This document shows, piece after piece, positions 46,775 through 58,231 of a stretch of 64,000 bases of DNA. Positions within the stretch are counted from its first letter, which is position 1, and each line of letters starts with the position of its first letter. Position numbers and translations under genes: made by a program. Under the pieces are notes generated by a model. It worked only from the letters and a program-made list of their open reading frames with translations, ran no database searches and was not told the origin of the DNA. This DNA is from Archivesica marissinica (lineage: Eukaryota; Mollusca; Bivalvia; Venerida; Vesicomyidae): positions 18,405,354 to 18,469,353 of the forward strand of contig CM026402.1 of NCBI GenBank assembly GCA_014843695.1. The letters run 5' to 3'.

Positions 46775-48750
46775 AGCGGAATAAACTATACCTCATAGAG
46801 CTGATCTAACGGAATTAACTATACCTCATAGAGCTGATCTAACGGAATTAACTATACCTCATAGAGCTGATCTAACGGAATTAACTATACCTCATAGAGC
46901 TGATCTAACGGAATTAACTATACCTCATAGAGTTGATCTAACGGAATTAACTATACCTCATAGAGTTGGTCCAGAGGAATTAACTATACTTCATAGAGTT
47001 GGTCCAGAGGAATTAACTATACCTCATAGAGTTGGTCCCGGGGAATTAACTATACCTCATAGAGTTGATCCAGAGGAATTAACTATACCTCATAGAATTG
47101 ATCCAGAGGAATTAACTATACCTCATAGAGTTGATCCAGAGGAATTAACTATACCTCATAGAGTTGGTCCAGAGGAATTAACTATACCTAATAGAGTTGA
47201 TCCCGAGGAATTAACTATACCTCATAGAGTTGGTCCAGAGGAATTAACTATACCTAATAGAGTTGATCCAGAGGAATTAACTATACCTAATAGAGTTGAT
47301 CCAGAGGAATTAACTATACCTCATAGAGTTGGTCCAGAGGAATTAACTATACCTAATAGAGTTGATCCAGAGGAATTAACTATACCTCATAGAGTTGGTC
47401 CAGAGGAATTAACTATACCTCATAGAGTTGATCCAGAGGAATTAACTATACCTCATATAGTTGATCCAGAGGAATTAACTATACTTCATAGAGTTGGTCC
47501 AGAGTAATTAACTATACTTCATAGAGTTGGTCCAGAGGAATTAACTATACCTCATAGAGTTGGTCCAGAGGAATTAACTATACCTCATAGAGCCGATCTA
47601 ACGGAATTAACTATAACTCATAGAGCTGATCCCGGGGAATTAACTATAACTCATAGAGTTGATCCCAGGGAATTAACTATACCTCATAGAGTTGATCTAA
47701 CGGAATTAACTATACCTCATAGAGTTGGTCCAGAGGAATTAACTATACTTCATAGAGTTGGTCCAGAGGAATTAACTATACCTCATAGAGTTGATCCAGA
47801 GGAATTAACTATACCTCATAGAGTTGGTCCAGAGGAATTAACTATACCTCATAGAGTTGATCTAACGGAATTAACTATACCTCATAGAGTTGGTCCAGAG
47901 GAATTAACTATACCTCATAGAGTTGATCCAGAGGAATTAACTATACCTCATAGAGTTGGTCCAGAGGAATTAACTATACCTCATAGAGTTGATCCAGAGG
48001 AATTAACTATACCTCATAGAGTTGATCCAGAGGAATTAACTATACCTCATAGAGTTGGTCCAGAGGAATTAACTATACCTCATAGAGTTGATCCAGAGGA
48101 ATTAACTATACTTCATAGAGTTGGTCCAGAGGAATTAACTATACCTCATAGAGTTGGTCCAGAGGAATTAACTATACCTCATAGAGTTGGTCCAGAGGAA
48201 TTAACTATACCTCATAGAGCCGATCTAATGGAATTAACTATACCTCATAGAGCTGATCTAACGGAATTAACTACAACTCATAGAGCTGATCCCGGGGAAT
48301 TAACTATAACTCATAGAGCTGATCCCGGGGAATTAACTATAACTCATAGAGTTGATCCCGAGGAATTAACTATAACTCATAGAGCTGATACCGGGGAATT
48401 AACTATAACTCATAGAGCTGATACCAGGGAATTAACTATAACTCCTAGAGCTGATCCCGGGGAATTAACTATACCTCATAGAGTTGGTCCAGAGGAATTA
48501 ACTATACCTCATAGAGCCGATCTAATGGAATTAACTATACCTCATAGAGCTGATCTAACGGATTTAACTATAACTCATAGAGCTGATCCTGGGGAATTAA
48601 CTATAACTCATAGAGCTGATACTGGGGAATTAACTATAACTCATAGAGCTGATACTGGGGAATTAACTATAACTCGTAGAGCTGAATCAGACAAATTAAG
48701 TATAACTCGTAGAACTGACAAAGAGGAATTAACTATAACTCATAGAGGGA
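46775..48750. repeat. 33-bp minisatellite, about 60 copies
   Basis: The unit GAATTAACTATACCTCATAG + AGTTGATCCAGAG is 33 bases. Variants are spatially grouped: GATCTAACG at the left edge, GATCCAGAG and GGTCCAGAG in the centre, and GATCCCGGGG with ATAACTC at the right end. The centre alternates GTTGGTCC and GTTGATCC units, giving local 66-bp dimers. The length is a multiple of three, so one plus frame stays open for long stretches (ELTIPHRADLT repeats) apart from a TAA near 47508. It runs into 55 non-repeat codons at the right end. I do not accept it as a gene. Confidence 0.94.
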
Positions 48751-49284
48751 GATGGATACAGAGTGGTCTTGGTGTGATACCCCACTCTTGTTGCTTAGAC
48801 CCGTCGCTATTTGATGAGAAGGCTGCGAACATACAGCCGCGGACCACACTTGCTACTGTTCATTGGTACTCGTGGGTTATCCTGTGTCTTGTCTGCATGT
48901 CTGTCCATAGTTGATTTTGATAAATCCTAGCTTGGTAACACACCTACAATGCTTCACTATTCAATTAGTGCTAACAACTGGCCTACAGCACACAAACCAT
49001 TGGCCATAGATTCATACCATAATTATGAGATGTGGACATTAGTTTGATCTGTGTAGCAGGGAGATGATGGCCTTGGGAATCAATCAGTTAACTGGTTTGC
49101 AGGCTGTTCATGACCAGAAATACTTGATGATCAACTTTCCCCCATTCAAGAATAAACATATAATGGGCCACACATTCAACAGATCATCTCAATGGTTCAT
49201 CAATATATCATGAATATTTGGTTTTCATTTTAAGTTTATTTAACATTGCTACCGCTTGCCCATTTGAGCGACGGGCAGTTTACC
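48751..49284. other. Unique sequence with a small SINE remnant
   Basis: Bases 49225-49284 (TTTAAGTTTATTTAACATTG, CTACCGCTTGCCCATTTGAG, CGACGGGCAG) resemble reversed SINE family D/E tails. Nothing else is recognised. Confidence 0.45.
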
Positions 49285-49790
49285 TGTTTAACTGTTAAAT
49301 CTACGTGCCCACTCGGAGAAGTACTGGACGAACGATGACAGGGCTCTATGTGTTAACTGTTAAATCTACGTGCCCACTCGGAGAAGTACTGGACGGACGA
49401 TGACAGGGCTCTATGTGTTAACTGTTAAATCTACGTGCTCACTCGGATGAATGATAACAGGGCTCTATGTGTTAACTGTTAAATCTACGTGCCCACTCGG
49501 ACAAGTACTGGACGAATGATGACAGAGCTCTATGTCTTAACTGCTAAATCTACGTGCCCATTCGGACAAATACTGGACGAACGATGACACTGACGGGCTG
49601 GGCTCTATGTGTTAACTGTTAAATCTACGTGCCCACTCGGACAAGTACTGGACGAACGATGACAGAGCTATATGTCTTAACTGCTAAATCTACGTGCCCA
49701 CTTGGACAAATACTGGACGAACGATGACAGGGTTCCATGTGCTAACTGTTAAATATACGTGCCCACTCGGAGAAGTACTGGTACATTGGA
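49285..49790. repeat. 65-bp minisatellite, about 8 copies
   Basis: The unit GTTAACTGTTAAATCTACGT + GCCCACTCGGAGAAGTACTG + GACGAACGATGACAGGGCTC + TATGT is 65 bases. The third copy lacks the AAGTACTGGAC segment, and one near 49590 has an 8-base insertion (GACACTGACGGGCTG). Confidence 0.92.
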
Positions 49791-49924
49791 AATGCACTTG
49801 CCCCGAATTTAATTCTATAATTACAAAAAATACATGCTTTATTTTGCTGCTAAAAACAAGTGATATAAATCAAATCAATATTAGGATCTAAGAATCTACT
49901 TATTTTACATAATGTCTTTTCAGA

Positions 49925-50830
49925 TAAAGAGCAAGATTGGTATAAATAATGAATTAACCTGAAGAGCAAGATTGATATAAATAATGAATTAAACTGAAGA
50001 GCAAGATTGATATAAATAATGAATTAAACTGAAGAGCAAGATTGGTATAAATAATGAATTAACCTGAAGAGCAAGATTGATATAAATAATGAATTAAACT
50101 GAAGAGCAAGATTGATATAAATAATGAATTAAACTGAAGAGCAAGATTGATATAAATAATGAATTAAACTGAAGAGCAAGATTGGTATAAATAATGAATT
50201 AAACTGAAGAGCAAGATTGATATAAATAATGAATTAAACTGAAGAGCAAGATTGATATAAATAATCAATTAAACTGAAGAGCAAGATTGGTATAAATAAT
50301 GAATTAAACTGAAGAGCAAGATTGATATAAATAATGAATTAAACTGAAGAGCAAGATTGGTATAAATAATGAATTAAACTGAAGAGCAAGATTGATATAA
50401 ATAATGAATTAACGAAGAGCAAGATTGATATAAATAATGAATTAAACTGAAGAGCAAGATGGTATAAATAATGAATTAAACTGAAGAGCAAGATTGATAT
50501 AAATAATGAATTAAACTGAAGAGCAAGATTGATAAATAATGAATTAAACTGAAGAGCAAGATTGATATAAATAATGAATTAAACTGAAGAGCAAGATTGA
50601 TATAAATAATGAATTAAACTGAAGAGCAAGATTGGTATAAATAATGAATTAAACTGAAGAGCAAGATTGATATAAATAATGGATTAAACTGAAGAGCACG
50701 ATTGGTATAAATAATGAATTAAACTGAAGAGCAAGATTGATATAAATAATGAATTAAACTGAAGAGCAAGATTGATATAAATAATGGATTAAACTGAAGA
50801 GCACGATTGGTATAAATAATGAATTAAACA
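49925..50830. repeat. 35-bp minisatellite, about 26 copies
   Basis: The unit AAGAGCAAGATTGATATAAA + TAATGAATTAAACTG is 35 bases. The main variants are ATTGGTATAAA and ATTGATATAAA, irregularly mixed. Three units have small deletions near 50400-50540. Confidence 0.95.
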
Positions 50831-51137
50831 TGTCCCATTTTTATTAGTGTATATTATTATGTTTGTTTTCTTTTAGTGTTCATAAAAACTATTATGTTGT
50901 ATTGTACGTCATAGTAAGTTGTATATGTATATTAAATAAATGTATATCCCTCTAATCCGGAACCCCCTCTAATCAGGATCTCCCTCTAAACCGGACCGTT
51001 TGTCTCGGAAGTAGTCTGTACAATCATGACAAAATCTTGCAGTATAATAGTAATACATAGCAAAATATACAAGCTCATGAAACATATTATCAATATGGCA
51101 GAAACTAACAAAATGCTCATTACTTTTTTTTAATTTA

Positions 51138-51382
51138 AACTTTATTTATTTTACAACAATCGCGAAGCAAGTTTTAACAACTTATATTAATCACTCACGT
51201 TGGCGCGGATGAAAGCGTATATGTGGGTCATTTGTGTGGGAGGAAACCGGAGTACCCGGAGAAAACCCACCTGTCCGATCTGGCGACCACCGTACTATCT
51301 CACATACTTCCTGGTCCGAGGATCGAACCCGGGTTGCATTGGTGAGGGGCGAGCGCTAACCACTGCGCTAATCGGACAGCCC
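51138..51382 (-). mobile_element. tRNA-derived SINE, family C
   Basis: The minus strand starts AGGGCTGTCCGATTAGCGCA, with box A TTAGCGCAGTGG, then GGTTAGCGCTCGCCCCTCAC and box B GGGTTCGATCCTC (51318-51330). The tail ATTAATATAAGTTG, then AACTTGCTTCGCGATTG, corresponds to the family-B tail. The head is the best preserved tRNA-like structure in the window. Confidence 0.85.
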
Positions 51383-52124
51383 TTCTTTGTACCTAATACT
51401 TTTTTTAAATTACAATCTTATATTTTCTTGACATTTATTTTCAACCATGACAATGATTAATTAACCTTGGAACAAGAAAGAGGAAATTGAAATTCAATTG
51501 AAATAAAAAAATTTGAAACAGTTTGATCAGAGAAAAAAATAAAAAAATCAGTAATACTCACCAGAAATTGAACACAAACAGCATCCCTGTTGACATTTTC
51601 ATGCAGGTATTGTGATGGTATAGGATATCAATCCTATGTATGCTAGATTAGTTTTCACTTTCTTTGTTTTACAGTTCACTACATCATCACAACTGTGCTT
51701 GACATAAATACAAAACAATCCTCCTTCTGGTGCAATATTCTCAAACTACCAGAATTATTACAACACTTTTTCACTGTTCCAACTTTTTGTCCTGTAGTTT
51801 TTCGCCTGTTTGTATTGTTTTTTGTCAATTACAGTTGTAAGTAATTGATCTCAATTGTTCTATTTCTTTTTAAAACAATACGTCTCTATATAATGTCTAT
51901 ATATACCAAGACCAATTAAGTCAATGATCTACAGTGGTACACGTATTTTTCTAATGTTTCTCAGGGAATGTCATTTTATGGAGCCTCTGTCACTTTATAG
52001 CAACTGGTTTTGGGAAAACCTTCAAAACAGATCATTATAAAATTCACAGAGAGTGAAGAAATGTTAAATGATTTACATAACACAATTAAAAGGCTTTATT
52101 TTCATATTGTAACTGAGATATCAA
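51383..52124. other. Unique AT-rich sequence, no gene seen
   Basis: No exon, repeat array or element was recognised on either strand. Confidence 0.4.
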
Positions 52125-52368
52125 TTAACCCTTTCAACACCACATGCCCCTCAATAGGCTTACAAAACGTGTAGATCCAGATGAGCCGGCTCATGACCAG
52201 CCATCTCATCAGGATCTGCACTTTTTGCCAGTAATACTACTAATGTTAGACAAACATTACCAATTTTGATAAATGAACAGGTCCAAATGTAATTTTCTTT
52301 TATTAATTTATTGGTCTGAAAATATCATGCACCAGTCCATGTCAGTTACTTGGTGTTGAATGGGTTAA
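52125..52368 (-). mobile_element. TTAA MITE family 2
   Basis: It reads TTAACCCTTTCAACACCACA to CTTGGTGTTGAATGGGTTAA, the reverse orientation of the copy at 29114. The hairpin is complete in length but has several unpaired substitutions (CATGACCAGCC in place of CGTGACGAGCC). Confidence 0.88.
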
Positions 52369-52440
52369 GGAAACTTCCAATCAACAATAAAGCATCTGGA
52401 TAGTCTTCAGGTATCACAGCATGCAGCTAAACAAGCACCT

Positions 52441-52664
52441 AGCAATTCGGTGCGCGTTCGCTTCAGGTGCGAAAGGTCCGGAGTTCAAGCCCTGCTGGAG
52501 CCGTTACGATTGTGCCCTTAGGCAAGGCATGTAAATTCCATGTTGCCTCTTCTCTCTCCCTCGTGGCGATGGATTCCATCAGGAATGAGGTCTTGAGAGT
52601 GATTAATATAAGCTGTAATAACTTGTTTCGCAATCAAGCTAAAATAAATTTGAATAAACTAAAG
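52441..52664 (+). mobile_element. tRNA-derived SINE, family B
   Basis: It contains GCGCGTTCGCTTCAGGTGCG, box B GGAGTTCAAGCCC, ATTGTGCCCTTAGGCAAGGC and the tail ACTTGTTTCGCAATCAAGCT + AAAATAAATTTG. The first part of box A is diverged (AGCAATTCGG). Confidence 0.8.
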
Positions 52665-52957
52665 AATACAATTATAATCAACCAACTTATACTATCCATG
52701 TAATATGATCTTCACCAACTTATCTGACACATCTAATCGGGAATATGCTAAACTAGGACTATTACAGAAATCCAACTATTGAAATATATCTATATGATAA
52801 AATAGTCACATGATACTGAGGTTTCACAATATCATCTCAGCATCACATGATCCACACTTACTCCAACATTCCTAATGTCACCATTATCTATGTCCCTAGC
52901 TGCACTAAATCAAACATAAAACTTACTAACTCACTGTGTAAGTGCCAGTTTTGTCAG

Positions 52958-53184
52958 TTAACCCTTTCAACACCACAGACCTCTAAATAGGCTTACAAAA
53001 AGTGTAGATCCAGATGAGCCGTCTCATCAGGATCTGCACTTTTTGCCAGTAATATTATTATTTTTAGACAAAAATTACCTATTTTGATAAATGAACTGGT
53101 CCAAATGTAATTTCCTTATTAATTTATTGGTCTGAAAATATCATGGACCAGTCCATGTCAGTTACTTGGTGTTGAATGGGTTAA
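52958..53184 (-). mobile_element. TTAA MITE family 2, left member of an inverted pair
   Basis: It reads TTAACCCTTTCAACACCACA to TGGTGTTGAATGGGTTAA. The hairpin lacks its inner stem (GTAGATCCAGATGAGCCGTC joins TCATCAGGATCTGC). Its right TTAA (53181-53184) is the left TTAA of the next copy, which runs in the opposite direction. Confidence 0.88.
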
Positions 53185-53389
53185 CCCATTCAATATCAAG
53201 ACATAAACTGGTGCATGATATTTTTAGACCAATAAATTAATACGAAAATTACATTTGGACCAGTTCATTTATCAAAATGGGTAATTTTGTCTAAAATTGG
53301 TAATATTACTGGCAATAAGTGCAGATTCTGATGAGACGGCTCATCACGAGCAGGTTCATCTGCCTAGTTTGTGGTATTGAAAGGGTTAA
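53181..53389 (+). mobile_element. TTAA MITE family 2, right member of an inverted pair
   Basis: It runs from TTAACCCATTCAATATCAAG to GTGGTATTGAAAGGGTTAA. It lacks part of the right arm after the hairpin (TTCATCTGCCTAGTTTGTGG). With the copy to the left it forms a palindrome of about 430 bases centred on one shared TTAA. Confidence 0.85.
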
Positions 53390-53799
53390 AATAGGAAACC
53401 ATTACTGACATGCTTAAAACATTGGAAACTGAAAAACTGCTTTATCGGTATATTGCAATATGGTGCCAAACTGCCTGATATATGAAAATAAATTGTTTGA
53501 TATATTTTCACTTTAGTAAAGCTAATGGTCTTTTTATGGTTCGGTCGATTATGGGAAGCTGGTTTGTCGAGTTAAAAGATTAAGTTCCAAACGTTAATGT
53601 AATATATATAGTTCAGTTTTGTGCTTAGAATATGTTTATTTTATGCTGCAGAAGTTCACAGTCCTCCCAAGAAAATATATGCAGCAATAAATTGTGGTAC
53701 ATATTGCAATCAGTTGAGAAAATATTGCAATATATCTAGGTATGCTTCAAAGAGTATCGCAACACCTTTAATGTTAAAGTCTTGCCACATGAAGCTATC

Positions 53800-53990
53800 T
53801 ACTACCATAGTTTAAATGTTGTCGAAATCTAATACCATGGTTTTAAATGCTGTCAAAATCTACTACCATGATTTTAAATGCTGTCGAAATCTACTACCAT
53901 GGTTTTAAATGCTGTCAAAATCTACTACATGGTTTTAAATGCTGTCGAAATCTATTACCATGGTTTTAAATGCTGTCGAAATCTCCAAAC
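53800..53990. repeat. 31-bp minisatellite, about 6 copies
   Basis: The unit ACCATGGTTTTAAATGCTGT + CGAAATCTACT repeats about every 31 bases. The preceding 53390-53799 has no recognised feature. Confidence 0.88.
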
Positions 53991-54035
53991 ACAAAATTTC
54001 CGAATATATATATATTTCAAAGTTTCCTCAATTTG

Positions 54036-54150
54036 ATGTTTTATCTGCACAAGCTTAACAAGGTTACACTTCACTAATTTATCTGCACAAGCTTAACAAG
54101 GTTACACTTCACTAATCCGAATCAGTCTAGGTTACACTTCACTAATTGGA
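54036..54150. repeat. 38-bp tandem duplication plus partial copy
   Basis: TTTATCTGCACAAGCTTAAC + AAGGTTACACTTCACTAA occurs twice in tandem, then GGTTACACTTCACTAATTGG follows as a partial third copy. Confidence 0.85.
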
Positions 54151-54388
54151 ACCAGTCTCAAACCCCAGGAGATGTGAGAACCAGCCTAGACAGCTGAATT
54201 AGTGAGACGATTAAACTGATTGTTAGGAGAGAACAATGACTAGATAGCTGGTTACTATCAACTGTATGATCCACCAGTAGCACCATAGTTATTATCTACT
54301 GACAACTGGCCTCTATATTAACATGGCTAACTCTATCTATGTACAGGTCTTATGTTGCCTACAGAAATCATTGTATCATATAATAATA

Positions 54389-54525
54389 CAGTCAAACCTG
54401 TGTTAAGTAGCCAGTTAGATTCACAGGGTGGCATTTTGTGCAACATATATCATAGTTATTAGCTCTATTAAATACCACCTCTATTAAACAGCCACATTTT
54501 TGTCTCTCACTTGGCTGCCTAAGAA
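54389..54525 (+). mobile_element. MITE family 3, right end unclear
   Basis: It begins TA-CAGTCAAACCTGTGTTAA and continues GTAGCCAG, TTAAATACCACCTCTATTAA and ACAGCCACATTTTTGTCTCT, as in the copy at 16498. The right inverted end could not be placed. Confidence 0.55.
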
Positions 54526-54573
54526 CGCTTTCCATTTCTCAATAATTAACAAGAAATTAACGTTAAGAAACAT

Positions 54574-54715
54574 GGAAGTCGTGATAGCTCAGTGGTAGCG
54601 CGTTCGCTTCAGGTGCAAAAGGCCGGATTACGCGCTGTTATGATTATGCCCTTTGCATTTAAATTCCACATGGCCTCTTCTCTCTCCCGATTGAAGATGG
54701 ATTCCAAATAACACA
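54574..54715 (+). mobile_element. SINE family B, tail missing
   Basis: It starts GGAAGTCGTGATAGCTCAGT, with box A TAGCTCAGTGG, then GCGCGTTCGCTTCAGGTGCA. Box B is damaged (GATTACGCGC). It continues TGGCCTCTTCTCTCTCCCGA and stops before the usual tail. Confidence 0.75.
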
Positions 54716-54811
54716 CGCATGAAATCATGGAAGTGAAATAAGTAAACAAAGTGAGACGCGGTTATAATATGCACAACTAGGCTTAGTCTTGATCATCCTA
54801 TGATGTTTCAT

Positions 54812-55110
54812 GAAGATCTGACAACGGGTTATGAAGATCTGTCAAAGGGTTATGAAGATCTGTCAAAGGGTTATGAAGATCTGACAAAGGATTATGAAGA
54901 TCTGACAAGGGTTATGAAGATCTGACAATGGGCTATGAAGATCTGACAATGGGTTATGAAGATCTGACAAAGGGTTATGCATATCTGACAAGGGTTATGA
55001 AGATCTGACAAGGGTTATGAAGATCTGACAAAAGGTTATGACGATCTGTCAAAGGGTTATGAAGATCTGACAAAGGGTTATGAAGATCTGATAAGGGTTA
55101 TGAAGATCTT
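54812..55110. repeat. 21-bp minisatellite with BglII sites, about 14 copies
   Basis: The unit GAAGATCTGACAAAGGGTTAT is 21 bases with frequent one-base deletions in the AAAGGG run. Most units contain AGATCT. Confidence 0.93.
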
Positions 55111-56407
55111 GTCCAGACAAACATTGTAACAGGCCGATGGACAGAAAGTCCCAAAGTTAATATGACTCATAGTTTTAAGATATTTTGAGAAAGACATCAT
55201 TGTCGAAACATGTAAGCAATAATATAAATATACAATTAGCACGTTGAATTTAATTTTTTATTTTATCCAAGATTTTAAGATTAATTGATTTCTGTGAAAT
55301 TATTATTTGTAAACGACGCCCCTTAATGTATATCTATTGACAACATTGTAAATGACTTTGTGACACGATGCTGATTGCTAGCGTAGTCGGAGAGGAAACA
55401 CCAGATTCCAACCTCGGACCATCGGATGACTGTTCCAATGCTTTAACCTTTGAGCTACGCTGTGCGAAATCGGGAAACTGATACACGGTAGAATAAACGT
55501 GCATCTCAATAGATATGTTTTATTTAATTGTCTCACTTGTCACCAAATATCTGTGAAGCACAACTACCATAATAGATGTTTCTCTTTCTTAACACTACCA
55601 CCCCATATCCACACATACCCCCCCCCCCCATCCACACATAGTCTTACTAATGAATTATTACCCAATTTGTTTTGAAACATACGTTTACTAGGCCATGAAG
55701 AGAACCATGTCGGATATGACTTGTTCATCACCCTAAATGACAAACGTGACCTAGCTAACTATCTACATGTACGATATACTGTGTACATGACTGTACTATA
55801 CTGACACCAAAAAGAAACTGTGCACTTGCCTTTAGAGGTAAATTTATATCTTTTTTTAGAACAAAAATATATATAGGCAAATTTGGTATCAAAATGTGTG
55901 AAATATTTAGTAAATTAGTGCAATGTGTGACAGATTATTTTCTTCACTCATGACAGTAAAATCCATCATTCTAAAATTTGTATCGAAAAAGTATCGCTCG
56001 ATATGAAAGTGCACAGTTTTTTAATGGTATCTTTTAATTATTATCTATATAATACTATTATTAATATGTGTACACATAAATTCCTTGTTTACGTTAAGAC
56101 TTCTCTACAGCTATTATGTGACGTTACCTACAGGGAAAGACAAAGGACTGTACATGTAAATCAGCCGGTACATTAATTAAGACTTGACAGAATGAAATGA
56201 CATGCATTAATTAACGCTTTACAAATACACAGTTACAAGCTATTATATAATAGCATCTATGAAATCTCACTGCCATCTAATTAATTAATAAGAAAGTATG
56301 CAAGCACACATACATCTGCTACAGCAATAATCTACGAGCAATCAACTTGGGTAATACTTGTACTACAAGCTACCTACCTTGTATACACTAATATAGATGG
56401 TGCAGAT
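55111..56407. other. Unique sequence, no gene seen
   Basis: A 12-base C run lies at 55618-55629. Bases 55382-55462 contain a reversed segment, GATTCCAACCTCGGACCATC + GGATGACTGTTCCAATGCTT + TAACC, followed by TTTGAGCTACGCTG, that could be a decayed tRNA-derived head. No splice-bounded coding sequence was found. Confidence 0.4.
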
Positions 56408-56649
56408 TTAACCCTTTCAACACCACAGACCTCTAAATAGGCTTACAAAATGTGTAGATCCAGATGAGCCGGCTCGTGACGAGCCGTCTCATCAGGATCT
56501 GCACTTTTTGCCAATGATATGACTATTTTTAGACATAATTACCCATTTTGATAAATGAACTTGTCCAAATGTGATTTTCTGATTCATTTATTGGTTTATG
56601 AATATCATGGACCAAGTCCATGTGAGTTACTTGGTGTTGAATGGGTTAA
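56408..56649 (-). mobile_element. TTAA MITE family 2
   Basis: It reads TTAACCCTTTCAACACCACA to CTTGGTGTTGAATGGGTTAA. The hairpin is complete and fully paired in its inner stem (GGCTCGTGACGAGCC). Confidence 0.9.
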
Positions 56650-56940
56650 TCTGTCTTTGTTACCTACTATTTGCGTACAATTATATGCATGTCACTTCAT
56701 TGATACGGACGGGTATTATATTATAGGATCATTGACAATTTGATAATGTACCCTAGAGAGAGTGGAAGAAATTTACAGTTACCCAGGAAACAGTTACTTT
56801 CAACAATTTTGCATATTATATATTAATTATACTATATAATGACCCTTAAAATGATATTTTCTAGAACGGAATGACAGCGTGCCATTTTAGCCCCGTTCTT
56901 TTGTCTTTTTTATATAAATCTCAACAGGTCAAATAAAAAA

Positions 56941-57190
56941 GTTTAAACTTGATTTATTTTACAACGATTGCGAAGCAAGTTTTACCAACTTATATTAATC
57001 ACTCTCATTGGTGCGGATGAAAGCGTAAATGTGGTCATTGTGTGCGAGGAAACCAGAGTACCCAGAGAAAACATCCCTCTCTGATCTGCGACCACCGTAC
57101 CATCTGACATACTTCCCGGTCCGAGGAACGAACCCGGGTTGCATTGGTGAGAAGCGATCGCGCTAACCACTGCACTAATCGGACAGCCCT
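56941..57190 (-). mobile_element. tRNA-derived SINE, family C
   Basis: The minus strand starts AGGGCTGTCCGATTAGTGCA, with box A TTAGTGCAGTGG and box B GGGTTCGTTCCTC. It ends with the shared tail ATATAAGTTGGTAAAACTTG + CTTCGCAATCG. It is a close relative of 51138-51382. Confidence 0.83.
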
Positions 57191-57289
57191 TTTGACCAAA
57201 GTGTACTACCCTACTGCCTCTTTGATCAAGCATAATTAGCTGTCAATGAGAGGTAGCAAACTTTTCTAGGGGTATTAACCCCCCAAATA

Positions 57290-57425
57290 CCCCTCCCACA
57301 CATACCCCCTCTGCAGCTCAAAATGAACCCTGTCTCTTTTCTGACCACCCTGCCCCTCTTCTGACCACCCTCCCCTGACTCACCCTGCCCCTTTTCTGAC
57401 CCACCCTGCCCTTTTCCCCACTCTA
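57290..57425. repeat. C-rich low-complexity tract
   Basis: There are irregular repeats of CTTTTCTGACCACCCTGCCC with about two-thirds C and T. The minus strand is a purine-rich GGGCAGGGTGGTCAGAA series. The frame across it is compositional, not a gene. Confidence 0.7.
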
Positions 57426-57485
57426 GAATAACCCTAAAAAGGGACAGATCACTCTGCACTAACAGTACAATCTATGATATGTGCA

Positions 57486-57645
57486 CGGTCAAACCTGTCC
57501 TAAGCAGCCAGCCAAGGGACTCACAGAAAATGGCTGCTTAATAGAGGGCAAATGTATAATAAAACAACATATTGGGGCCCAATCTGGAAAATGGCTGCTT
57601 AATATAGGTAGGTTGGCTGTTTAATAGAGGTGACCACAAACTGTA
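57486..57645 (+). mobile_element. MITE family 3, uninterrupted reference copy
   Basis: It contains GGTCAAACCTGTCCTAAGCA, GGGACTCACAGAAAATGGCT and GCTTAATAGAGGGCAAATGT + ATAATAAAACAACATATTGG. It has no insert at either of the two TTAA-type positions that are occupied in the copy at 19988. The terminal TA and CAG are eroded. Confidence 0.65.
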
Positions 57646-58214
57646 CACTAATACAATAGACAAACATGTTTCAAGGAAATATTGTATTTATATGTTTATA
57701 CTTTAATAAAGTCTATCTAAGCAATGGTGACATATGTAAGGGAAACTTTTACCTCTTCTACAATTAATCCTAATTAGTAAAACTGCTAATAAGTAATTAC
57801 TGCACTATAATCATGTACAATACATCACAATTCTACCAAGTCTTATTACTTATATCACTGCTTAAAAATGCCAAATAAATATTTGAAATAGCAAATATAA
57901 ACACAATTGACGCTGATAATTCCATATATAACCATATATTCATTTAACACTCCAAATGTTTCGTAGTATCACCAAACCTTTATTTAAAAAAATGTTCAAC
58001 ATGAAATTATTACAAACAAAACGTATGTAAACAATCATAATTGCTCCAAATCATCACAACAATATTGATCGGACAGTTCAATGAAGATAAATAAGATTCA
58101 ATAGCATATCGTATTGCATTACATCCAGACAGACCATGACTGTAATGTGTTCCTAAACAGCACACACTACATATGATCTGATAGTAAATAAAACCACAAC
58201 AAATGTAAATATAC

Positions 58215-58231
58215 CTGCGAAATAAAACCAT
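58215..58231 (-). CDS. MOB2: Candidate first coding exon of the MOB2-like gene
   Basis: ATG GTT TTA TTT CGC AG is followed by the donor GTATATTTAC. The 17 nt (MVLFR + AG) end in phase 2, and the first base of the exon at 33491 is a lone G that would complete AGG (arginine), giving MVLFRR-KGRRKDKD. A short, basic first exon beginning MVL is known from a vertebrate MOB2 isoform. The total would then be 232 residues, close to the usual MOB2 length. Against it: the exon is tiny, the donor is only moderate, and the intron would be 24.7 kb. An alternative first exon elsewhere is quite possible. Confidence 0.4.

Noticed and set aside
46775..48914. 33-bp array frame plus 55 unique codons as a repeat protein
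   Set aside because: It has a single ATG late in the array, an in-frame TAA upstream, and a non-repeat tail with no recognisable domain or splice context.
51318..51382. Functional tRNA gene
   Set aside because: Box A and box B are good, but the sequence continues into a shared SINE body and tail, has no convincing acceptor stem, and occurs again at 57190.
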